NCBI GenBank assembly: GCA_951799425.1
Contig: OX637399.1
Coordinates: 33,701,701 to 33,765,700 of the forward strand
Reading direction: 5' to 3'
DNA length: 64,000 nucleotides
Origin: Ilex aquifolium
Lineage: Eukaryota; Streptophyta; Magnoliopsida; Aquifoliales; Aquifoliaceae
The position numbers and the translations under genes were made by a program. The notes under the pieces are model-generated. The model saw only the letters and a list, made by a program, of their open reading frames with translations. It was not told where the DNA came from and ran no database searches. Below, piece by piece: positions 1 to 10,196 of the stretch; position 1 is the first letter of the stretch, and each line of letters opens with the position of its first letter.

Positions 1-87
1 TCGGGTTATACGACTATCACAAGTATTTTCGCGTGTTGACGGATGGTCAACGGTTAATAAAGGACCCCCGGGTTTTGGGGTGTCACA
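1..87 (+). repeat. 3' end of the 5' LTR
   Basis: Ends in TGTCACA immediately before the primer binding site. It differs from the matching end of the 3' LTR (5995-6080) by two substitutions and one C insertion, implying a fairly recent insertion, although 87 bp is a short sample. Confidence 0.9.
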
Positions 88-90
88 GCT

Positions 91-102
91 TGGTATCAGA
101 GC
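91..102 (+). other. Primer binding site (initiator tRNA-Met type)
   Basis: TGGTATCAGAGC lies 3 bp after the LTR end. This is the usual plant retrotransposon sequence complementary to the 3' end of tRNA-iMet, where minus-strand cDNA synthesis begins. It is not a tRNA gene. Confidence 0.92.
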
Positions 103-452
103 ATAGGTATACGATTACCTAGGGCTTGAGGGAAATGGGTTTACACCATTGCATTCCATGTGCATTCATGTTATGTGTTTTATTTGTTACATGATTATGT
201 GCTACATGATTATGTGTTATGTTTAAATTATATACATGGTAAAATGTATATGGAAAAGAGGAACACTATGTTTAGAAAACATAACATTGAGAATGGGAAA
301 GCAAATGAACGGGAAAGTTCAAAGCGTAAGGGTCCACTATTGGAGGCATACGCCCTACTAGTGAGACAATGAGAAAGATTTGAACATTTTAACTTTGGTC
401 CCTATCAAGGGATACTAAGCCGTTGTACCATTGCTATTTGACATGTGTGTAG

Positions 453-1223
453 ATGTCATATAGAGGAAGGGGACGTCTAGGCGGTGGACGGAACAACCAA
501 CCACTACCGGCTTTGGACCAACAAGCCTATATGGAGGCTATGAGTACGATGGCTGCTAACCTAGTACAGGCAAGCGCCAATTTGAACCAAGGGGCTCAAG
601 CCATCCAAAGGAGTTTAAGTTCCATGGGCCATCAACGGCCATGGAAAAAGCAAAAGACATCGAGCCCACAAGAATCATCGGGGCAGGGCCGCGGCTATCA
701 AGGCCAAGGCCAAGGGCAAACCTCCCAAAGTAGTGGGCACTTCAGGGTTCCCAGCCAAGCGGGGCAGGGGCCATGTTATCATTGTCGCCAAGTGGGTCAT
801 AAGAGGAGGGATTGTCCTCAGAGGCAGAGATCACAGGAGCGGGTTCAAGCCCAAAATATTTTGTCCCAAGGAGGGAAGAAATTCAAGGGAACGTTTCAAG
901 GAGGCCAGAAGACATGTTTCTATTGTCGACAACCGGGCCATAGGAGGAAAGATTGCCCCCTGAGGCAAACCTCACAGAGTTCCGAGACTTCTCAATCCCA
1001 GTCGTCGGTGGGACTCACACATGCACGTGTTGTTTTTCCCTATTCCACTAAGGACCAGGGAAATCAGTCTCAACTACAGGGCGTTGTACAAGTCCCTAGT
1101 GTGCCACGTGTGGAGACTCCGCAATCAAACCGGATGAGCCAAGGTATGGGCCAAGGCCAGGAACAAGACTCTGAAGCGACAACATTGGAGACCCAGGAGA
1201 CGGTCTTTGACGTTGCACCATAG
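453..1223 (+). CDS. Retrotransposon Gag-like protein, capsid region missing, two zinc knuckles
   Basis: An open frame of 256 codons starts at the first in-frame ATG about 350 bp after the primer binding site. Residues 1-60 look like a Gag N-terminus rich in Gly, Arg and Gln; the middle is Gln/Gly/Ser-rich. Two CX2CX4HX4C nucleic-acid-binding knuckles lie at residues 108-121 and 155-168. Related Gag proteins are normally longer, with a capsid domain between N-terminus and knuckles; that domain is not visible here, so an in-frame deletion is likely. The frame stays open although pol is wrecked. Gag normally forms virus-like particles and packages RNA; this short form may only bind RNA, if expressed at all. 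Confidence 0.75.
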   Translation: MSYRGRGRLGGGRNNQPLPALDQQAYMEAMSTMAANLVQASANLNQGAQAIQRSLSSMGHQRPWKKQKTSSPQESSGQGRGYQGQGQGQTSQSSGHFRVPSQAGQGPCYHCRQVGHKRRDCPQRQRSQERVQAQNILSQGGKKFKGTFQGGQKTCFYCRQPGHRRKDCPLRQTSQSSETSQSQSSVGLTHARVVFPYSTKDQGNQSQLQGVVQVPSVPRVETPQSNRMSQGMGQGQEQDSEATTLETQETVFDVAP

Positions 1224-1267
1224 AGTGAGTCGGGGGATCAGGCAGCGACCCACGGTACATCACTTAT

Positions 1268-2996
1268 TCCTTATTTATGGGTACACGTGCTATTTGACTT
1301 GAGCGTGTCAAATACCGTTATTTTTCATGTTTTGTGTATGGTACAGTTTTAAATATTATAACCCTAGAAGAGTCCTCAGGGGTGAATTCCACCTTAGGGA
1401 CCAGGGCCTGCATTGATCAGATATGACGGTTGTGAGTTAGAGATCTCGGGGACTCTACTCACTATGGACCTTAGGGTCGTGGACATGTCGGGTTTGATGT
1501 CATCCTAAGAATGGATTGATTGACGGCACACCGCGTCGTCGTTAATTGTGATCGTAAGAGGATCACTGCTTACACACCGAATGGTGTTTGTCTCAAATTC
1601 CAGGGGGAAAAGCACGACTCTTTACCCCAAATCGTGTATGGCTTCTGTTGGCACGGACGGTAGATGGGTTGGCTTGCGAGCCTTATCTTGGAGGACGAGG
1701 AGACAAGAGTTGGGTCTACCTCGGGTTGTCTGTGAGTATGGAGATATTTTTCGGATGAACTACCGGGATTACCTACACATAGGAATGTAGAATTTACCAT
1801 TGAGTTGCATCCCGGTACATCGCCCATTTCTATGACTCTGCATAGAATGGAACCAGTAGAGTTGTGAAAACTCTAGGTCCGAATACAAGAATTGTTGAAC
1901 AAGGACTTCGTTAGACCAAATGCTTCACCTTGGGGCGCTTTGGTGCTAATGACCAAATTTATGGAGGAAGCTTACTTCACCTCTTATTCTAGTAGTTCCG
2001 GAGAGGGGACAGAAGTACACAGTGAACTGTGATGCTTCTAAGGACGGACATGGATGGGTATTAATGTAGTCCGCGAGAACGGTGGCTTATGGTTCTGGAC
2101 AACTAAAGAACCATAAGCAAAATTATCTTATACGTGACATGGAGTTGGCGGCCATTATCTTGCCTTGAAAGCTTGGCACCACTACGTATATGGTGAGAAG
2201 TTTGAGGCGTTATCAGACCACAAAAGTCTGAGATATATCTCTACACAACGGGACCTTAACATGAGGCAACGCAGGTGGATGAAATATTTGGAGGGTTACG
2301 ACTTCACTTTGCATTATCATCCTGGTAAGGCAAATGTGGTAACTAATGCACCTAGCCGGAAGTCACAGGAAGTTGTGGCCAGTATGGCTCACCGAGAGTG
2401 GCGGATGCTTGAGAGTGTGGGACAGTACGGGCTGTATTATCGGGATCAGACTCAGGGTATTTTAGGGAGCTGGGTGACCATGCCTTCCCTACTGAGCAGA
2501 GTGAATCAATTCCCACGGACAGGACCCAAATTTGTTATTTATCAGGGACCGGGTACGTCTAGGTGGCACGAAGATGTACCATAATCTTCATCACCAGTGT
2601 CATTGGAGTAGAATAAAGAGACACGTTGAAAACCTTGTCAGTAGATGTCTCACATGTCGACAGGTGAAGGTTGGGCACTAGAGACTAACAGAGCTGCCCT
2701 AGCCCTTGGAAGTGGCTGAGTGGAAGTGGGAGCATGTCACAATGGGTTTTGTGACCCACTTGCCACGGACATCGCGGGTACATGATGCGGTGTGAGTGAG
2801 AGTGGACCGGCATACTAAGTCGGCAAGCCTTTTGACAGTGCGGATGACCCTCACACAGGAGGAATTCTGCAGGTTGTATACACGGGATATGTGGTGCCTT
2901 TACGGACGGACTTGGTTGCGTCTAGAACCTAGTCCGGGAGTGAGACGGATACATGTGGGACAATTTAGACAGTATTGTTGTAACTTATGCATATAG
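1268..2996 (+). pseudogene. Broken pol: protease, RT, RNase H and integrase remnants
   Basis: Pieces are recognisable in shifting frames. Protease: an active-site region near 1280-1320 in which the expected DSG reads DLS, then a VIL-R-MD segment at 1493-1520 interrupted by TGA (1517-1519). RT: an N-terminal DELPGLP-type segment from about 1755 and the SPWGALVL region near 1925-1955, after which the catalytic core with its DD motif is absent. RNase H: about 2015-2400, with the DASKDG active-site segment, DHKSLRYI and the YHPGKAN end. Integrase: the HHCC-finger region near 2570-2690 (CLTCRQVK is visible), then a WKWEHV segment and a few later fragments; most of the catalytic core is gone. Several stops and deletions exclude function. 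Confidence 0.85.
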
Positions 2997-3042
2997 TCGA
3001 ATGTGCATGAGGGTGTGAATTTCGGGGACGAAATTCTTTTAT

Positions 3043-3053
3043 GGGGGGAAGAA
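3043..3053 (+). other. Polypurine tract
   Basis: GGGGGGAAGAA directly abuts the TG that starts the 3' LTR. It is the plus-strand priming site in LTR retrotransposons. Confidence 0.88.
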
Positions 3054-3442
3054 TGTGAAACCCCGGAAAATTTAAACTTTGACGAACAAGGGCAATAGGT
3101 GAATTGCCACTTCGGTACTAGTTGAAAAACTGAATTTATCTAGATCTCGGATGACGAAACGGATTCCACCGTTGGATTCGTCTCGCGAAATCTAGTTATC
3201 ACGTCAAATTTCGTTGAATTCCGAGATAGTCGGATTTTTCGCGTTTTACGAGACGAACGGGCCTCGGGTGACCCCGTGCACGAAATTTTTATAAAATTTT
3301 AAAGTTTGGGGAAATATTAGAGGCAAGTTGAAATAAAAATAATTCGAACTTGAACCGGAGCGAAATTTAGTCGTTTCGGGATTAAAACGGACCCAAAATT
3401 AAATAGGACGTGTGGCCAATTGTGGGCCAAGTATCCTAAAAA

Positions 3443-3450
3443 TATAAATA
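3443..3450 (+). promoter_or_regulatory. LTR TATA box
   Basis: TATAAATA followed by GGGG, about 390 bp into the LTR and about 30-40 bp before a CT-rich stretch. This is the only good TATA box near the expected U3/R border, so transcription probably begins around 3475-3490. Confidence 0.65.
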
Positions 3451-5504
3451 GGGGCCTAAAGTCTGAAAAATCAGACTTCTCCTTCACCATTTCAGCCGGT
3501 TTCAGCCGAGAGGAAAGAAGAGAGGGAAAATAAGAGAAAACTCCACCTTCTCTCTACGATCTACTCCGTTCTAGCGCTCAAATCGACTCGGGCCAAGAAC
3601 AAGAGTTGCTCTACGCGTCGAGGGCTACGCGTGGGTACCAAAAACGACGGTTTTCACCGAACGTTGGAGGGCCGAAAATTTGGAAGTGAAGGATTCAAGC
3701 TTGCTTTGAGTTCTAGGAGCTTCCCACGGCGATTCTACACGCTACAAGAGGTAGGGTTTTCTTCCTACTTAGGTTTATTTCCAACCTAGGAAGGTTATAT
3801 GGAATGGGTAGGTGTATATATATATATGTATCACTTGCCTATTGTAGTCAATTGGATTAAATGGGTATTGAGAATTATTAGTACGATTTAAACCACATTC
3901 TCTAGTTTAGTGTACCACTAATGCATTTCATGTATGGGAAATGAGTACCAAATGAACTAAGTAAGGTTGGTATGAAATGGGTAAATTTAATAAATAGTTA
4001 AAGGAACTTGAAGTATGGAAAATTGATGTGGGAAATTGGGTAAAGAGAATTCCTAAATGAAATAGACATTTAGGAATGGTTGTTGATAATTTCTTGAGAA
4101 ACTATGCCATATGAGGTTATGTTATGGGTAGAATGAATTCTATCTTGGTGTAATTGTGTAGAAATCAATTAATATGATTTCTTGAGCTTTATGATGAATT
4201 TGGGTATATTATGTGATTAAATGATCTTGGATGCCTTGAAGGTGTTGAGTAAATGCTATGATGAAAATGTGAAGTATGTTTTGCATGAACTATGTATAAC
4301 ATGCTTAGATATTGTGATTAAGGAAAATGTTGATATACACATGCTTACGAGGTGTTGACAAAGTGTTGAATTATGGTATTTATATGCATGTGCTTATGAT
4401 ATGAAGTACCATGGATATGTGGATTTATTGTTGAGTTGTTCATATGGCATTCATACATATTGAACATGTGGAGAAGATGCAAGGGTACATTACATTGCAT
4501 TCTCATGGGTACATCACATTCATGGTTATAAGATATGAGTGAGTGTGGGTGAGTTGACATCGCATTCATGGGTCATAGACATGAGTGTGGGTGTGTGCAT
4601 GTGTTGTGGATCAAACACAAAATCTTGATGATTGGTATGTGAGCTCGGGAAAGTCGGGATCGAAGATCCGACTGAGTTGCACGGTTGCATTGCATAAGGA
4701 AAACTTGTGTCGGGTAAAGCAAGTAGGGCTAGACACTCCCTCGGGTGAAAAACCCGGAACCACTGGTTCATACACTCCGACGGTGCAAGTCCAAAAAGTG
4801 TAGATAGGCCCACGGAGCCGGCGGTGCGATTCCAAAATCCGTTGCCCAGGAAGACACAAGATTTTGTTATATAAAAACACCCATCCAATGGGTAGCCTCA
4901 AACAATGATTTGATTTTTTATAAAGACATAACTTTTATCTCAAACGATCATTGGGAGGGTTTTTCCGTCAATAGACGGGTTCATACACATTGGCTTTTGC
5001 ATTGTGTGGTGTGAGCCGGGGAAGACTCGGGACAAGGTGCATGAGTGAGTTCCATCTCATATCATGGCATGACATAGCATAGCATGATAGCTTTCTAACA
5101 TTGAGGTGTATATTCTTGTTAGATTGGTTGATGCTTGTTGATTTGTTGCGTGTGCGCATTTCATATGCACTTAGGTTGGGGAGTAACCTCTGTAGGAGGA
5201 TATCCTATTGAGCGTGGCTCACCCTTCGTGGGACAACATTTTCAGGTGTGAGTTTTGCACCAGCGGATGGCTCACTTGGAGAGCATCAAGCATGAAGGGG
5301 GCCGGCTTGTGGCCTTGGGTTGGGTTTTGTAAAACTTTTATAAAATTTCACTTTTGATGTGTAAAAATGTGGAATTTTGTGCTATGGAACTTGTATAGAA
5401 CATGTATAATGTGGAAAATATAGTTATCCATGTTTGGGATGGAAATGGAATGGTTTTGGTTGAATTGGGATTGAAAAACTAAGGAATGAAGAAATTCTGG
5501 GCAA

Positions 5505-5840
5505 AACCTTCGGGAAGGTCACTAAAACCTTCCCGAAGGTTAAGGCAGAATTGTGGTCCAGAAGGTAAAACCTTCCGGAAGGTTGAGTACACCTTCCGGA
5601 AGGTCGACACGTTTCATTTCAATCTATTTTCCAGAAGGCAAAACCTTCCGGAAGGTGAAGAAAAACCTTCCGGAAGAACCTTTCCAGTGAGCAAAACCTT
5701 CCGGAAGGTTTGAGTACACCTTCCGGAAGGCCGACACGTTTCATTTTTCAATCTATTTTCCAGAAGACAAAAACCTTCCGGAAGAACTTTTCCAGTGAGC
5801 AAACTTTCCGGAATGTTAAGTCAAAACCTTCCGGAAGGTC
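5505..5840 (+). repeat. Array of ACCTTCCGGAAGGT palindromes in the LTR
   Basis: About eleven copies of a 12-14 bp palindrome centred on TTCCGGAA occur within some 335 bp, several perfect and some with one or two changes. They are embedded in a larger unit of about 125 bp repeated at roughly 5583-5707 and 5708-5830, recognisable by the shared CGACACGTTTCATTT. Each core fits TTCnnGAA, the two-module heat-shock-factor pattern; that link is inference only. Confidence 0.85.
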
Positions 5841-6080
5841 TTCAAAAAAAAAAAAAATTTGAAATTTTAAAAATGCTTAGCCATGCTTTTGGACTTTGTT
5901 TTTTTTGGTTCCTATGACATTAATGGACATAAATTGAGGTATAATTGATCTTGTGGATGGTAAATCCGGTTAAAAGCATGTGAATGACGTGGTGTCGGGT
6001 TATACGACTATCACGAGTATTTTCGCGGGTTGACGGATGGTCAACGGTTAATAAAGGACCCCGGGTTTTGGGGTGTCACA

Positions 6081-6810
6081 CTTTCTATCATTGATAAAAA
6101 AATATTACAAAAAGAGAAAGGTAGACAGACCTACCCCAATCAACAAATCAAGAACAAAAATACCCTTGATCATCAAAAACCAACACAGAACACACACACA
6201 TAGCACAACACAATCGACACATACACAGCACACGGAACACACAATACACACATATCTGTGTATGTATGCATATATACGCACAGATCTCTGTATACATACA
6301 CAAATCTGTGTATTTATACATATATATATCTGTGTGTATATATATATAGAGAGAAAAAAGAGATGAGATGAGAGAGGGAGAAAGAGAAGGTGGTTGTCCC
6401 CGTTGGTGCAGTGGTTGTCCCCGCTAGTGAAGGTTGCTGTACCCGTCGGTGGTTGTCCCCGTCGGTGAGAGAGACAACAGAGAGAGTGAGGCGGAAATGG
6501 AGATAAAGAGGGCTAATGTCATTGAAGTGGGTTTAAATAGTTCCATGAAAAAAATGCTATTTTTGCTGCTAAGGAAGTTCGAAACCCAGATCTCATTAGA
6601 TCTCCTAACCTTGCGCGCGCATGTTTCCATTTTGCCTTGTTTCCTAGAACATAATTTTTTTGTTCCCATTTTTTTGTCTTTGTCTCCAAAATAACTAATA
6701 TAAAACAAAAACAAAAACAGTTCCCAAACATGATTTTGTTTTCATTTTGGACAAAAATTGAAAACAAAAACACAAAACACAAGACAGAAACACTTACCAA
6801 ACAGCCCCTA
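6081..6810 (+). other. Non-coding: CA/TA-rich DNA and a possible transposon end
   Basis: No gene is visible. 6195-6360 is CA- and TA-rich simple sequence. 6395-6460 repeats GGTTGTCCCCGTCGGTG-like units. The last part (about 6660-6810) ends in ACCAAACAGCCCCTAA, a form common at the ends of plant hAT-like elements, exactly where similarity to copies B and C of the methyltransferase repeat begins. The left partner of that end was not found. Confidence 0.4.
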
Positions 6811-7221
6811 ACTTTTATTTGAAAATTCTTAGATAAATTTAATTTTTTTAATTTTTTTTGGTTGTTGATAAAATTATTTTTGTCTAAAAAATTAATGAAA
6901 AAATCGTCTAATAGAGTCTAAATCTAAACAAATCAAACTTCTTTTTATATGAAATTAAAAATAGTTGAGATTTTTAGCCTCCAAACATGCCCAATATATA
7001 AGTTGTATTGTATTAAAATTTATTCAATTTATAATGAGTTTATTTGTATTTATTATGTGTTAATTTATTTTTTAATAAATTTAATGGATCTGTTCGTTTT
7101 TCATTAGAATATTTTAAGTTTAACCCAAAGTCATTCCATTTAAAAAAAAAAAAACCAAATTCATTAATTTTATGTGGACTTTGTATGACGAATTCACATA
7201 TGTAATCCTAAGTTCCGAGGA

Positions 7222-7274
7222 TAGACCCCACTGAATTTTAATATAGTGTAGACCCCACTGAATTTTAATATAAG
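7222..7274 (+). promoter_or_regulatory. Duplicated promoter segment of copy A
   Basis: TAGACCCCACTGAATTTTAA followed by TATA occurs twice in tandem immediately upstream of the copy A start; copies B and C have it once. The AATATAAG of the second unit, about 40 bp before the ATG, is the best TATA candidate. Confidence 0.5.
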
Positions 7275-7310
7275 CACGCAGCACCAGAGTATAGGAGTGG
7301 GTGGAGAGAG

Positions 7311-9345
7311 ATGGCGAAGTTGTTCCTAAAACAAGCGGATCAGTACTTGGCGGAGCAGTACTTGGTGGGTCGGCCGAGTTATCCAGAGGAACTCTTCCGA
7401 TTCATCGCGTCGAAGACACCCAATCATGATCTCGCATGGGATGTGGGCACCGGCACTGGTCAGGCTGCAAAAACTGTGAGTCAGTCTCTCTCTTTCTCTC
7501 TCTCTCTAGGAATGTATATGTAAATGATGTCACGCATTTAAGGTATTTGAAGGTAAAAATCAGAAACCTAATGGTTAAGACTCCTATTTTTCCCTAAACG
7601 AAATCTCCAAAATATACTTTTTTGCTTGATGATGGTATTGAAAACCCAGAATAGCCTCCTCTTTTTTTTTTTTTATGTCCAGACTTGCACCGATTATTCT
7701 CTTGACTCAGTTCTTTGAACCGGGTAAAGAGAAATAAAGGTGACTAGTCTTTAGAGGTGTATGAATGAATTGAATTTAAGATCTCTTAACCTCTGGACCA
7801 ACCAAAATCGCATTTGTGCTTCGTATTAGGACACCAATGGTAAAAGCTTGTTGGGTAGCATTTCATCATTAGATGTAACAATCACTTCAAAAAAAATTTG
7901 TGTCTAATACTTAAAGTCTTTTTGGTGATCTGAAAGTTCACCCATTAAAGATCCCTGTCCTGCCCATCCGGGTATATTTTTTTTGGAAATACTATGTAAC
8001 CCAAATTTGTATCCCAAATGAACGGATCATTGGATGAATTGGTTCCATCAACTTTTTTAAATGGAACCTACTGATCCAATGGTCCCTTCATTTGGGATGC
8101 AAATCTGGATTACAGATTTGAGTTATATAACATTACTCTACTTTTTTTTGGTAAGTTTGAGAAATTTGATTGGATGAAATCATGTTTTGTAGTCAAAATT
8201 ATAGGAATTTTCAAAATAAGGAGAGATGATTTCCCAAGCTTTCTCCTCTAATTTGATTGTTGTATATGTTTAGGTATCCATGTATGGAGTTGACTAAATT
8301 GATATGATGCTGAAAATTCAGCAGATGAAATTGATGAAATGGAAAGTTGAGGACATGAATTGAGAATTCATGTCAAATACAGTTAACCCCAAAAAATTAA
8401 CACGTGGATGTGGAACTGTTTAAGTTCATCTGAAAATAAGTATGACATTATTTGGAAAAAGATAACGAAATGGCGAAACATGATTCCTGTAGTTAATCCT
8501 AAAAAAAAACAAGATAGGATTTTGTTGAGTGGAGTCGGTTGATCAATATTAAATCATTCGTCGTAAATTCGAGTATGACCCACTATGTATAAGTGGTCGC
8601 GCACGAATTAGCAAGAGGTTATTTACTATCGAATAAAATTGAGAAGTGAATTGGAAGGGCTTGGTATGTAACATAATTTTATTTGCTTGTTTTGCAACAT
8701 GAATGTTTGAAACAGTTAGCTGGGATATACAAGAAGATCATAGCCACTGACATTAGTCCAAAGCAACTGGAATTTGCACCTAAGCTCCCAAACATTCAAT
8801 ATCAGTGTACCCCTCCCATCATGTCCATGGCTGATGTTGAACAAGTTGCAGCACAAGGAAGTGTTGATTTAGTGACCATAGCTCAAGCCATGCACTGGTT
8901 TGATCTCCCTACCTTCTATCAACAAGTGAAGTGGATACTCAAGAAGCCTCATGGAGTGATTGCTGCATGGTGCTACACATCACCTGAGGTCAATGACCGC
9001 GTTGACTCTGTCTTCCAACCCTTTTACACCATTGATGCTGAGCCTTTCTTTGAACCGGAGCGTAAATTTGTGGATGACAAGTACACGAGCATCGATTTCC
9101 CATTCGAGCCGGTGGACGGATTGGAGGGCACGGGGCCATTTGAGTTCAAAACAGAGAGGTTGATGGATCTTGATGGCTATTTTACATACTTGAGATCATG
9201 GTCTGCATATCAAATTGCAAAAGGGAAGGGTGTGGAGCTGTTGAGTGATGAGGTCATAGAGAAGTTTAAGAGTGCATGGAGTGAAGATGGCAATGGCCAA
9301 AAGGTTGTGAAGTTTCCTATTTACTTAAGGATTGGGAGAGTGTGA
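7311..9345 (+). CDS. SAM-dependent methyltransferase, copy A
   Basis: Two exons: 7311-7475 and 8716-9345, joined in phase 0 across a GT-AG intron (GTGAGT donor at 7476; AACAG acceptor ending 8715). The product is 264 residues. Residues about 38-55 hold the class I methyltransferase SAM-binding motif ([11 protein letters not shown]); IIATDIS continues in exon 2 as motif post-I, and AQAMHWFD follows as motif III. It resembles the small cytosolic plant family annotated as putative methyltransferase DDB_G0268948-like or embryonic-abundant-protein-like; the substrate is unknown. Compared with copy C it carries a five-residue in-frame repeat near residue 14. An AATAAA signal lies at about 9448. The intron holds a SINE and a MITE. 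The frame is intact, so it is likely functional. Confidence 0.88.
7661..7812 (-). mobile_element. tRNA-derived SINE in intron of copy A (minus orientation)
   Basis: On the minus strand the segment begins with a box-A-like GGTCCAGAGGTTAAG, continues with a degenerate box-B-like stretch, and ends in an A-tract (the T-run at 7662-7674 on the plus strand). It is present in all three copies, so it predates the triplication. Here a 20-bp internal piece present in copy C is missing. Confidence 0.55.
7986..8138. mobile_element. MITE in intron of copy A
   Basis: About 153 bp that fold on themselves: the right half is the reverse complement of the left (CATCCCAAATGAAGGGACCA against its partner). The identical site in copy C reads straight through without it, so it is an insertion. 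It belongs to the same family as the elements at 51213 and 51480. The T-run target hides the exact duplication. Confidence 0.8.
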
Positions 9346-10196
9346 AGTCTCAATTAAGGAAGAAAGTTGGCCTGCATGAAATTAGTCATTTACATTGATG
9401 TAAAACAACTTTGTTTGCATATGTAAAACTAAATGTTGGATTTCATGAATAAAATGATTATAACCTCGATTCTAATATAGCTCTATGTATTGATGGACTT
9501 GTACCTCATATTGCAATATTTCCCTAGCTGGCCAACCACTCCTGAACTCAAATATTCCTTAATTTAGGAATCAGAGAGCTAACCAACCGTTGATAGACTT
9601 TTTGGTCCCTAAAAAATGATTAGGTGTATACATTTTTTGTCATAATTTGAGGTATTAGGGTTAATTACACTTTCTTCTCAACTATGAGATTTCCCACTTT
9701 TTTCCCTCAATTAATTGAGTATTTCACATTATTATCTCAACAGTCTAAATTGATTTTACACTATTCAAAAGATAAAAAATTACGTAGTTTAAGAGGCAAA
9801 ATGAAAAAACTTTAAGTTAAATACGTAAAAGTCATTAATAATTGAGACAATGTGAAATTAATCGTATAGTTGAGGGTGTGGTGTGAAAAACATGAAAATT
9901 GACTGAGTACTATAAAAAAAAAAAAAGACTAAGACACCAACTTCGGTAGTGTACCAAAATTTTACAACTTTTTAAGGTCAAATTACAAGTTTTTTAAGTA
10001 GAAGTTACAACTCCAAAAAGTATGATCAATCAATGAAAGAGCTGGTTAGTGCAACAAAGCTTGGTTCATAGTCGAGTGAGAGGAATGAAAGACTATGGAG
10101 AAAAGTAGTTGAAGATAGGAATGATCTCAAACTACTGCTCCTTGAACTGCTCGCCGTGCTACTGGAACTACTAGATCAACGACAACTCACTGTTGG
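9346..10196 (+). other. 3' flank of copy A
   Basis: Contains the 3' UTR with AATAAA at about 9448 and AT-rich repeat-like DNA; no second gene seen. Colinear with 17141-17993 downstream of copy B. Confidence 0.6.

Larger units (their letters stand above)
1..6080 (+). mobile_element. Decayed Ty3/gypsy LTR retrotransposon (5' end outside window)
   Basis: The first 87 bp recur almost exactly at 5995-6080, so they are the end of the 5' LTR and the tail of the 3' LTR. Between them, in order, lie a primer binding site matching plant initiator-tRNA-Met, gag with CCHC knuckles, protease, reverse transcriptase, RNase H and integrase remnants, a polypurine tract and the 3' LTR. The order RT-RNase H-integrase defines Ty3/gypsy (Metaviridae); the 3-kb LTR suggests the Tekay/Del group, which is inference. 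The internal region is only about 2.97 kb and pol is broken by stops, frameshifts and deletions, so the copy cannot be autonomous. The target duplication cannot be tested because the 5' flank is outside the window. Confidence 0.93.
3054..6080 (+). repeat. 3' LTR, 3027 bp
   Basis: Starts TGTGAAACCCC after the polypurine tract and ends GGGGTGTCACA, giving the canonical TG...CA ends and an imperfect terminal inverted repeat. It carries a TATA box near 3443, a pyrimidine-rich probable leader after it, and a palindrome array in its last third. The bases after it (CTTTC) would be the target duplication if the other flank were visible. Stretches such as 4600-4850 match, in reverse complement, the solo LTR at 10197-12349, so the two belong to related families. 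Confidence 0.92.

Noticed and set aside
91-102. tRNA-like sequence
   Set aside because: Only the 12-nt primer binding complement is present, not a tRNA gene.
8683-8715. Frame extending exon 2 of the methyltransferases upstream ([10 protein letters not shown])
   Set aside because: It begins without ATG inside the intron; the AACAG acceptor joins LAGIYKK to exon 1 in frame and matches the family.
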